DNA of 33,656 nt, from contig JAFSUT010000072.1 in assembly GCA_017445085.1 (NCBI GenBank), positions 1 to 33,656 of the forward strand. Direction: 5' to 3'. Source of the DNA: Clostridia bacterium. Lineage in GTDB: Bacteria > Bacillota > Clostridia > Oscillospirales > CAG-272. The notes under the pieces are model-generated. The model saw only the letters and a list, made by a program, of their open reading frames with translations. It was not told the origin of the DNA and searched no databases. Made by a program: the position numbers and the translations under genes. This document shows, in pieces, positions 21,062 through 28,225 of this stretch (its first letter is position 1; the number at the start of each line of letters is the position of its first letter).

Positions 21062-22210
21062 ATGGCACTTTTGGTTTTGTGCGATCCGCTGTACAGAAAC
21101 AGCGTCTGGTGCGACAAAAAACTTGCCGGCATCCGAGAAGAAAGCGCAAGGCGGCGCACGCCTTTCCGCCTGTTTGAAAGCCCCGCGGCGTTTGAGAGTG
21201 CCGCCGCAAAACTCGACGAAACCTCCTCCGTGATCATCCTCTTTGACAATATCAGTTTTATCCAGAGCATTTCCCAAATGCTCTGCCGCCTGCGCATCCA
21301 CCCGATCCTCAGCAGTATCGAAAACGATCTGCGCCTGCCCTTTGCGTTCAGCCGCGCCGCGTGGGACGTGGACGCCTCGGCGAGGATCGCCATCGACTAT
21401 CTGCACTCCTGCGGAAAGCACAAGATCGCGCTGGTGGGACTCAACCCGAATTCGCACAGCGACGTCGGACGCGCCGACGCGATGAAACGCTATCTCACGA
21501 GCGAAGAACTTTCTGTCTATTTTGCAAAAGGGGATATGCAGACCTGCTTTGCCGAATTCTTCCGCACGGGCGCCGACTGCGACGCCGTCCTCTGCCCCAA
21601 CGACCATATTGCCATCTGCCTGTCCGAGCAACGCGCGGCGCAGGAACTGCCGCCCCTCTTTTTGATCAGTTACGGCGACACCATGATGGCGCAGCTCTAC
21701 GGCAACGGCATCACCTCCCTTGCGACAAGTCACTTTGACTGCGGAAAATCGGCGGTAGAACTCCATTTCAACCGCCTGAAAAACGGCTGGTCTGCGGCGT
21801 CCCTCCTCTTAAACTGCCAACTGCACGTGCGCGGCAGTACCCAAAACATCCCCTACGGCAAAAGCAGTGCGTCCCTCCTGCCGCTGGACCTGACGCCGCC
21901 GCACACCGATATGCTGTTTTCCATGGTCACCGACGACGTGGGGCGCATCGACCGGCTGCTTGCCGTTTGCGATCTGATCGACTTAAAGATCATCTACTGC
22001 ATTTTGTGCGGCTACACCTACGAGCGCATCGGTGAATTCTGTTTCCTCTCGCTGGAGGCGGCGAAATACCGCGTGCGGCGTATCCGTGCTGCGATTTCGG
22101 GACAAAATAAGCGCGACGTGGCAGAGGTCATCGGCACCTACGTCAACCGCGAGCGGCTCCTCTGTGTGATCGAAACGCTGGAAAGCAGTTACGCCGGACG
22201 GCGGCTGTGA
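21062..22210 (+). CDS. Regulator with LacI/periplasmic-binding-type sensor and C-terminal helix-turn-helix
   Basis: A 382-residue cytoplasmic protein without signal peptide. The first ~270 residues follow the LacI/PurR effector-binding fold: a first strand MALLVLCDPLY, a helix with KLAGIREESARRR, DVDASARIAIDYLHSCGKHKIALVG, SHSDVGRADAMKRYL and CDAVLCPNDHIAICLSEQ. The LacI N-terminal DNA-binding head is absent. Instead the C terminus (about residues 300-360) has IYCILCGYTYERIGEFCFLSLEAAKYRVRRIRAAI, which reads as a LuxR-like helix-turn-helix. This reversed order is uncommon. The start at 21062 has AAAGGAG upstream; an in-frame ATG at 21032 is too near the promoter. It is divergent from the M20 amidohydrolase and 75 bp upstream of an ABC exporter pair, either of which it may control. 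Confidence 0.8.
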   Translation: MALLVLCDPLYRNSVWCDKKLAGIREESARRRTPFRLFESPAAFESAAAKLDETSSVIILFDNISFIQSISQMLCRLRIHPILSSIENDLRLPFAFSRAAWDVDASARIAIDYLHSCGKHKIALVGLNPNSHSDVGRADAMKRYLTSEELSVYFAKGDMQTCFAEFFRTGADCDAVLCPNDHIAICLSEQRAAQELPPLFLISYGDTMMAQLYGNGITSLATSHFDCGKSAVELHFNRLKNGWSAASLLLNCQLHVRGSTQNIPYGKSSASLLPLDLTPPHTDMLFSMVTDDVGRIDRLLAVCDLIDLKIIYCILCGYTYERIGEFCFLSLEAAKYRVRRIRAAISGQNKRDVAEVIGTYVNRERLLCVIETLESSYAGRRL

Positions 22211-22285
22211 CTTCCCCGCGGGGCAAATCCAAAGCGGCGGATGCCGCCGAAGCCCACAACTGCCTTGGCAAAGGAGGATTTTTCT

Positions 22286-22999
22286 ATGCTGCAAATCAAC
22301 CATCTCACCAAAACATACGGTGACAAAACAGCGGTGGACGACCTGTCGCTCTCGATCGAGGGCGGGCAGATCTGTGCATTTATCGGGCACAACGGCGCCG
22401 GAAAGACTACAACGCTGCGTGCGGTGACGGGGATCTTGCCGTTTGATCGCGGCGAGATCACGGTCTGCGGCAAGGACATCGTCCGTGCCCCGCTGGAATG
22501 TAAAAAAGAAATGGCGTACATCCCGGACAACCCGGATCTATACGACTATATGACGGGACACAAATATCTGCAATTTGTCGCCGACATCTACGCCGTACCG
22601 ACCGACGTGCGGCAAAAAAATATCTCGTTTTACGCCGAGAAATTCGGAATGACGGGCGACCTTTCGCTCCCGATCGCCGCCTACTCCCACGGCATGAAGC
22701 AAAAACTCTCGATCATCGCGGCATGGATCCATTCACCGAAACTGATTTTGATGGACGAGCCGTTTGTGGGGCTTGATCCGCGCGCCGCACACACCGTCAA
22801 AGAGATGATGCGCGACTTTTGCGCACACGGCGGCGCAATTTTCTTTTCCACGCACGTCCTTGAAGTCGCGGAAAAACTCTGCGGCCGCGTTGCCATCATC
22901 CGCGGCGGCAAGCTCGTCCGCTTTGGCAGGATGGAAGAGGTGCGCGGCGACGAAAGTTTGGAAGAGGTCTTTTTTGAACTGTCGGGGGAGGACGCCTGA
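22286..22999 (+). CDS. ABC transporter ATP-binding protein
   Basis: The 237-residue nucleotide-binding subunit of an ABC-2-type exporter. Walker A is GHNGAGKT (34-41), the signature is YSHGMKQKL (about 133-141, a variant of LSGGQ common in this subgroup), Walker B is LILMDEP (153-159) followed by FVGLDPRA, and the switch His is in FFSTHVLEVAEKLC. The SD AAAGGAGG lies 8 bases before ATG 22286, which is preferred to an in-frame ATG at 22241. The stop codon touches the ATG of the permease, so the two are translationally coupled. The transported compound is unknown. Confidence 0.95.
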   Translation: MLQINHLTKTYGDKTAVDDLSLSIEGGQICAFIGHNGAGKTTTLRAVTGILPFDRGEITVCGKDIVRAPLECKKEMAYIPDNPDLYDYMTGHKYLQFVADIYAVPTDVRQKNISFYAEKFGMTGDLSLPIAAYSHGMKQKLSIIAAWIHSPKLILMDEPFVGLDPRAAHTVKEMMRDFCAHGGAIFFSTHVLEVAEKLCGRVAIIRGGKLVRFGRMEEVRGDESLEEVFFELSGEDA

Positions 23000-24592
23000 A
23001 TGTTCGGACTTTTACTGAAAAAACAACTGACAGAGTTTTTCCGTACCTATTTTTACAACCCGAAAACGGGAAAACGGCGATCCACCCTCGGCGTCATCGG
23101 CTGTTTTATTCTCTTTTTCTTCCTATCTTTCGGCGTCATCGGCGGCGCATGTGCGCGGGCGGCGCTTTCCCTGTGCGCGGCACTCCTGCCCGCGGGATAC
23201 GGCTGGCTCTATTACGCGCTCTTTGCCGTCCTCTCGCTCTTGCTCGGTGTCATCGGCAGTGCGTTTTCTGCCTATTCCGTGCTCTATCTCGCCAAGGACA
23301 ACGACCTGCTCCTCTCCATGCCCATCCCGCCGAAAACGATTGCCGCGGCGCGGCTGTCCGCCGTGTATCTGCTTGGGCTTTTCTACAGTGCCGTCGTGCT
23401 TTTGCCTGCGATCCTCGTGCGGCAGATCTTGCTTGGATTTTCAGGGGCAGAACTGCTCGGCGGGATTTTACTTCTGCTCATCATATCGCTTACGGTTTTT
23501 CTCCTTGCCGCTCTCCTCGGCTACGGCATTGCCAAAATCAGCCGCAAACTGAAAAACAAAAGTTTTGTGCACGTCCTGCTTTCGCTCATTTTTATCGCCG
23601 GCTACTATTTCGTGTACTACAAGGCGCAGACCCTGCTTGCGGAGTTGCTTTCACATATCGAACTCTACGGTGAGAAAATCAAAACCTCGGCAGGCGTCCT
23701 CTTTGTCCTCGGCAGTATCGGCGCGGGGAACTTTTTCTACGGCGCCCTCCTGTTGGCTGTACTGATCGCCGCCGTCCTCCTCGTCCCGGCGCTCCTCACT
23801 CGCAATTTCCTGCGCCTGACGTCCGGCGCCGCCGCAGTTGCAAAGCCGCGCGGCAGGGTAGAAAAGTATGTTCAACGCGCCCCGCGGCGGGCGCTGCTTA
23901 AAAGAGAATTTGCCCGCTTTACCGCCTCCGCGACCTATATGCTCAACGGCGGGATCGGACTGATTTTTCTGCTTGCGGCGGGGATCGCACTGCTTGTATT
24001 CCGCCCCGCCGTCCTCGACATCCTCGATACGCTCGCCACGCGGGAAGGCTCTGCCCTCTTATTATGCGGCGGGATTTCGGCAATGCTCGCCACCTGCAGT
24101 ATCACCGCCCCCTCGATCTCGCTGGAGGGCAATACGCTTTGGATCGTAAAGTCGATGCCCCTCTCCCCCATGCGCATCCTCTCGGCAAAACTCCGTCTGC
24201 AACTGTGGCTCACACTGCCTGCCGCGCTCTTTTGCGCGGTCTGTACGATCTTCGTTTTACAAATTTCGCCGCTCTGCGCCGTCCTCGCTCTCGGCACCGT
24301 CGCGGCGGCGGCGGTTTTGTTTGCCGAAATCGGGCTGATCTTCGGGCTGAAATTTCCCATCCTGCGCTGGGCAAACGAGATCCAGCCGATAAAGCAGGGG
24401 ATAAGCGTCCTTTTCACCCTCCTGCTCTGCCTCGGCTACGCCGTCCTCTATCTCACCCTCGGCGTCACCGTCGGACTGTCGGGCGGCGTCCTCGGTTATT
24501 TTGCGGCGGGATTTGCCGTCACCTTTTGCCTTACCTTGCTTTGTGCGCTGTGGCTGAAGACCCGCGGGGCAAAATTATTTGCGGAGTTATAA
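23000..24592 (+). CDS. ABC exporter permease, polytopic
   Basis: The membrane subunit paired with the preceding ATPase. The 530-residue protein has a short cytoplasmic start (MFGLLLKKQLTEFFRTYFYNP) and about twelve hydrophobic segments, with a larger basic loop in the middle (KPRGRVEKYVQRAPRRALLKREF) that probably contacts the ATPase. Each half carries a similar motif after a helix pair: LLLSMPIPPKTIAAARL in the first and LWIVKSMPLSPMRILSAKL in the second, showing an internal duplication. This fits the family of large clostridial putative ABC exporters. The start follows the ATPase stop directly. The substrate is unknown. Confidence 0.9.
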   Translation: MFGLLLKKQLTEFFRTYFYNPKTGKRRSTLGVIGCFILFFFLSFGVIGGACARAALSLCAALLPAGYGWLYYALFAVLSLLLGVIGSAFSAYSVLYLAKDNDLLLSMPIPPKTIAAARLSAVYLLGLFYSAVVLLPAILVRQILLGFSGAELLGGILLLLIISLTVFLLAALLGYGIAKISRKLKNKSFVHVLLSLIFIAGYYFVYYKAQTLLAELLSHIELYGEKIKTSAGVLFVLGSIGAGNFFYGALLLAVLIAAVLLVPALLTRNFLRLTSGAAAVAKPRGRVEKYVQRAPRRALLKREFARFTASATYMLNGGIGLIFLLAAGIALLVFRPAVLDILDTLATREGSALLLCGGISAMLATCSITAPSISLEGNTLWIVKSMPLSPMRILSAKLRLQLWLTLPAALFCAVCTIFVLQISPLCAVLALGTVAAAAVLFAEIGLIFGLKFPILRWANEIQPIKQGISVLFTLLLCLGYAVLYLTLGVTVGLSGGVLGYFAAGFAVTFCLTLLCALWLKTRGAKLFAEL

Positions 24593-24596
24593 GTCA

Positions 24597-25268
24597 ATGA
24601 CAAATCTTCAAACAGACCTCGCCGCGCACGGCGAAAAAGACTATGCGGCGTTTTCCGCACGCCTGATCCCGACCGTCGCGCCAAAGCTTTTCCTCGGCGT
24701 GCGCGTCCCCGTCTTGCGAAAACTCGCCGCCGAATTTGAAAAAACGGACGCCTGCACCCCCTTTCTCTCTGCGCTGCCGCATACCTACTATGAGGAAAAT
24801 CTGCTCCACGCGATCCTGCTGTCACGCATTAAAACCTTTGATGCCTGTCTTGCGGCGGTGGACGCCTTTTTGCCGTACGTCGACAACTGGGCGGTTTGCG
24901 ACAGTCTGCGCCCGCGCGTTTTTGCCAAACATAAAGCAGACCTTTTGCGCTCTGTCCGCCGGTGGGCAAAGAGCGACGCGCCCTATACCCGCCGCTTTGG
25001 GATCGAAATGCTGATGACGCATTTTCTCGACGACGATTTTTCGCCGGACCTTATCGATATTGCCGCATGCGCCGCGTGCGACGAATACTACGTGGGTATG
25101 ATGATCGCGTGGTATTTTGCCACGGCGCTTGCCAAACAATGGGACGCGGCGCTGCCCTATCTGAAAGATCGGCGCCTTCCGCCGTGGATATTTGCCAAAA
25201 CCGTGCAAAAAGCGTGCGAAAGTTTCCGCATCCCACCGGCGCAAAAGGCGTTACTGCGCGGACTATAA
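24597..25268 (+). CDS. AlkD-like DNA alkylation repair family protein
   Basis: A 223-residue all-helical HEAT-repeat protein resembling the AlkD family, which removes alkylated bases such as 3-methyladenine and 7-methylguanine. Matching features are the N-terminal GVRVPVLRKLAAEF, LLHAILLSRI, the family-typical DNWAVCDSLRP (about 100-110), YTRRFGIEMLMTHFL and YYVGMMIAWYFATALAKQ. The start ATG 24597 follows GGAG at about 11 bases; a TTG at 24579 is an alternative. The start is 4 bases after the permease stop, so it is probably in the same transcript, though the functions are unrelated. Activity on DNA is inferred from the family; many members are uncharacterised. Confidence 0.88.
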   Translation: MTNLQTDLAAHGEKDYAAFSARLIPTVAPKLFLGVRVPVLRKLAAEFEKTDACTPFLSALPHTYYEENLLHAILLSRIKTFDACLAAVDAFLPYVDNWAVCDSLRPRVFAKHKADLLRSVRRWAKSDAPYTRRFGIEMLMTHFLDDDFSPDLIDIAACAACDEYYVGMMIAWYFATALAKQWDAALPYLKDRRLPPWIFAKTVQKACESFRIPPAQKALLRGL

Positions 25269-25332
25269 GCGTTTTCCCCGCCGCAGGCGACGGCCTCTCA
25301 AAGTCCCAAACGACGATTTTTGCATTGCGGAC

Positions 25333-25361
25333 TTGAAATCCCGGAAGAATTGTGGTATACT
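25333..25361 (+). promoter_or_regulatory. Promoter of the glycolipid synthase pair
   Basis: TTGAAA (25333-25338), a 17-bp spacer and TATACT (25356-25361), 65 bases before the start codon at 25427. Confidence 0.8.
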
Positions 25362-25426
25362 GATAGAAAAGTAAAAATTACAGCGAAGAATATCGACCTG
25401 CTGTCCAGAAAAATCAAGGAGTTTCC

Positions 25427-26494
25427 ATGAATATTTTACTACTGACAGGGCGATTCGGCATGGGGCATCTGCAATGTGCCAATACGTTGAAAAATAAAAT
25501 CGAAAGCGAAAATCCACAGGCCACGGTAAAAGTGCTGGATCTGCTTGCATATTTGCAGCCGCACGTCTATACACTGTGGTATCGGGCTTATGATTTTTTG
25601 ATTTCCCGTTGTTTCGGCGTATATAATTTTTTTAACAGTTTTTACGGTGAAATCGGAGAAAACCGCGGGCAGCTCATTTTCAAAGAGAAAATGCAGACCC
25701 TGATGGCAGACGAGCGCCCCGACCTTGTCATCTCCAATCTGCCGATTTGCAGTCAGATCTATAATTCTTACAGAAAACGCAGCGGATGCAGTATTCCGCT
25801 GTACGTCTATGTGACGGACGTATCCTTCCGCGGCGAGTGGATCTCGCCGGAAGTGGATCGCTATTACGTTGCGGATGAAAGTACAAAGATCGCGCTGATG
25901 TGTGCCGGCGTTTCGGAAGAGATCATTTATATTTCGGGCATCCCCGTATCCGACGACTTTACGCCGCGGGCGGAGGACGGACCGCGCACGTCGGTGCTCC
26001 TGATGGGCGGCGGCGCGGGGCTGATCCCCGGCGGAAAGAAGACGGTGGACGTTTTTGACGGTATGGGGATCGAAGTTTCGCTGGTGTGCGGCAACAACAA
26101 AAAACTGCGCGCCTACGCCGAAAAGCATTGTAAAAACATCCACGTCTACGGCTGTACCGACCGCGTGCCGGAACTTATGCGCCACGCCAAACTGCTCGTC
26201 ACCAAGCCCGGCGGCATCACGACCTTTGAGGCGATCCGCGCGGAAACGCCGATGTGCGTGATGACGCCCGTCCTCGCACAAGAAGAGGGAAATCTCAAAT
26301 TGATCAAAGATAAAAACATCGGCTACGTTTTGCAAAAGTCCGACGGCATCTGCAAAGAGACCTTTCTTCGCCTGCTCGGCGATGAAGCGCGTCTCGGTGA
26401 AATGCGGGACAATATGCGCGCCATCAAAGCCGCGCAAGTCTCCTGCAATCCGCTTGCCGGGGCTTCCGGCGCTTTCGGAGGAACCCAAATTTGA
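25427..26494 (+). CDS. MGDG-synthase/UgtP-like glycosyltransferase (GT28)
   Basis: A 355-residue processive-type glycolipid synthase of the monogalactosyldiacylglycerol synthase family. Such enzymes add glucose or galactose from a UDP-sugar to diacylglycerol at the cytoplasmic membrane, making membrane glycolipids and lipoteichoic-acid anchors. The N-terminal domain starts NILLLTGRFGMGHLQCANTL (the G-x-GH acceptor motif) and has ADERPDLVISNLPICSQI and a PLYVYVTDVS strand. The C-terminal domain has VLLMGGGAGLIPGG, the nucleotide-sugar motif TKPGGITTFEAIR (about 260-272) and PVLAQEEGNLKLIKD. The SD AAGGAG lies before ATG 25427. Its stop overlaps the TTG start of a flippase-like gene. The sugar and lipid are not determined. 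Confidence 0.92.
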   Translation: MNILLLTGRFGMGHLQCANTLKNKIESENPQATVKVLDLLAYLQPHVYTLWYRAYDFLISRCFGVYNFFNSFYGEIGENRGQLIFKEKMQTLMADERPDLVISNLPICSQIYNSYRKRSGCSIPLYVYVTDVSFRGEWISPEVDRYYVADESTKIALMCAGVSEEIIYISGIPVSDDFTPRAEDGPRTSVLLMGGGAGLIPGGKKTVDVFDGMGIEVSLVCGNNKKLRAYAEKHCKNIHVYGCTDRVPELMRHAKLLVTKPGGITTFEAIRAETPMCVMTPVLAQEEGNLKLIKDKNIGYVLQKSDGICKETFLRLLGDEARLGEMRDNMRAIKAAQVSCNPLAGASGAFGGTQI

Positions 26495-27522
26495 ATAAAA
26501 AGAACATTTTTCTCGGCAGTTTTCTTCTCCTTGTTATCCTGGCGGCAACTGCCTATATTCTCGGCAGAGAATTCAGTTTCTCTGCCTTGTTTTCTGCACT
26601 GCACACGGCGGACTTTCGCTTTGTCGCCCTCGGTCTGTGCTGTATGCTGGTCTTTCTGTCCGGCGAAGGGATCAATACGGGGCGCGCCCTCATCCTTTGC
26701 GGCTACCGTCCGCGCCCGCTTCACCTCGTGACCTATGCCGCATCCGGCTTCTTTTTCAGTTCGATCACCCCGTCGGCGTCCGGCGGACAGCCCGCGCAGC
26801 TCGTTTATATGAAGAAAAACGGCATTCGCCTCTCGGGCGGCAGTTTTTCGCTCCTTTTGGTCCTGCTCTCCTTTCAAACCGCCGCCATCACCTGGGGGAT
26901 CATCGGCATATTGCATTTTTCCGCGGCGCACGATCTGCTTGCCGCGGAGGGCAACTGGTTTTTCCTCTTTCTCCTCGGCGCGTCGCTCAACGTCATTGAG
27001 GTCATCCTCCTCATCGGTCTGATGTTTTCCTCCCGTTTTTCGGTCTTTGCCGCCGGCGTTTTATGCTTTATCACCGAAAAGATCTTTCGCCGCGAGAACG
27101 GACGGCAAAAGGCGCTTCGCGCCATGGCGGAATACCGCGGCGCGGCAAGGCTCTTTCGCCGCCATCCGCTCTTCTTTCCCAAACTGTTTGCCGTTTCCTT
27201 TCTGGAAATGACCGCGTTTCACTCGATCCCCTATTTTGCGTTCCGGGCGCTCGGCTACACGGCGCTTTCCTGGTGGCAATCGGTCTGTATGCAGGGGATG
27301 CTGTTTATCTCGGTGTCCTCTCTCCCGTTGCCGGGGGCGGCAGGCGTCACCGAGGGCGGATTTGCCCTTTTGTTTTCTCCCTTTCTCGGGATGGAAAACA
27401 TCGGCAGTGCGATGATCCTGTCCCGCTCGATCTCCTTTTTGTTCCCGCTTCTCCTCTGCGGCGTCTTTCTGCTCGGCGATCGCCTCTTCGGGATGCGGCG
27501 CAAAAAGCAAGCCTCGATATGA
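26491..27522 (+). CDS. Lysylphosphatidylglycerol-synthase-type transmembrane protein (flippase-like)
   Basis: A 343-residue integral membrane protein of the LPG_synthase_TM family, the flippase part of MprF and AglD relatives, with seven to eight membrane segments. The family signatures are SSITPSASGGQPAQLVYMKK (about 90-109) and LPLPGAAGVTEGGFALLF near the end. It has no soluble aminoacyltransferase domain. The start is TTG at 26491, overlapping the upstream TGA stop as TTGA, with CGGAGGAA about 10 bases before. This coupling to a glycolipid synthase suggests that the protein moves that glycolipid, or a product of it, across the membrane; that is inference. A strong terminator follows. Confidence 0.9.
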   Translation: MNKKNIFLGSFLLLVILAATAYILGREFSFSALFSALHTADFRFVALGLCCMLVFLSGEGINTGRALILCGYRPRPLHLVTYAASGFFFSSITPSASGGQPAQLVYMKKNGIRLSGGSFSLLLVLLSFQTAAITWGIIGILHFSAAHDLLAAEGNWFFLFLLGASLNVIEVILLIGLMFSSRFSVFAAGVLCFITEKIFRRENGRQKALRAMAEYRGAARLFRRHPLFFPKLFAVSFLEMTAFHSIPYFAFRALGYTALSWWQSVCMQGMLFISVSSLPLPGAAGVTEGGFALLFSPFLGMENIGSAMILSRSISFLFPLLLCGVFLLGDRLFGMRRKKQASI

Positions 27523-27527
27523 TAAAC

Positions 27528-27565
27528 AAAAAAAGCGTTGCCGCGTGCGGCAACGCTTTTTTGTT
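27528..27565. terminator. Bidirectional terminator after the flippase-like gene
   Basis: AAAAAAGCGTTGCCGC (27529-27544), a 2-nt loop and its complement (27547-27562). The stem is 14-16 bp with A/T runs on both sides, separating this operon from the converging minus-strand operon. Confidence 0.93.
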
Positions 27566-27583
27566 TTGAAGCAAGTCAAAAAT

Positions 27584-28225
27584 TCAAGTCAGCGTGAGTT
27601 GGTCGATTTCAAGAAAGGCGCGCGCCTCGGCAAGCGAGGCGGTGGAGATCAGCTTTTTCGCGCCGCAGTTCTTGCAATAGACGCTGACGCAATCCTCAAA
27701 CATCTGCACGTCGTAGTCGCCGTTCTCACAGCGGCAATGGATGGCGTTTTCCGCTTCCAGTTCTTTGACGATAAAGCGGACGATGTCATACACCTGCGCG
27801 TCCGGGATCTCCTCTGCGGCGTCCGGCTGATGTTTGAAAATATCAAGGTTTTCCGCCCCTGCCTCTTTCAGCAGCCGTTCCAGCTCGCGATCGGATTTTT
27901 CCAGCGCCGCCGATACGTTGTCCGCCGCGCCGATATATGCCAGCCCAAATCCCGAGAGCGCACAGTTGAGTTCAAACAACTCGCCGCCGAAAAAAAGATC
28001 GCGGCTGACCACGTAGTCGTGGTCGTGGCGGCAGACAAGGCAGGGAACGCGCAGGCGGATCTTGCCGTCGTTGGTCATTTTGACGGTCGCCGAACTTGCA
28101 CCGCACGGGCATTTGAGCCGCAATGCCGACGCCGACAACCCGAAAATGCCGACGATGCTTTTGACGCCGAGCCCGCACTCCGGACAGCGGTACGCCAGCG
28201 TGGTTTCACTTGGTTTTACGATCAT
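27584..28225 (-). CDS. Multi-zinc-ribbon protein of unknown function, last gene of the mltG operon
   Basis: I do not recognise a named family with confidence. The 213-residue soluble protein has paired cysteines at both ends: Cys14/17 (CPECG), Cys39/41 (CPCG), Cys62/65 followed by HDHDY, Cys88, Cys164/166 (CRC), Cys179 and Cys184/187 (CKNCG). The middle (about 105-155) is helical and acidic (ALEKSDRELERLLKEAG, DIVRFIVKELEAE). This suggests two or three structural zinc sites. The ATG overlaps the mltG stop as ATGA, with AGAGAGGA 7 bases before, so it is translationally coupled to mltG. Its position suggests a role connected with cell-wall or division functions, which is weak inference. Confidence 0.85.
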   Translation of the reverse strand: MIVKPSETTLAYRCPECGLGVKSIVGIFGLSASALRLKCPCGASSATVKMTNDGKIRLRVPCLVCRHDHDYVVSRDLFFGGELFELNCALSGFGLAYIGAADNVSAALEKSDRELERLLKEAGAENLDIFKHQPDAAEEIPDAQVYDIVRFIVKELEAENAIHCRCENGDYDVQMFEDCVSVYCKNCGAKKLISTASLAEARAFLEIDQLTLT

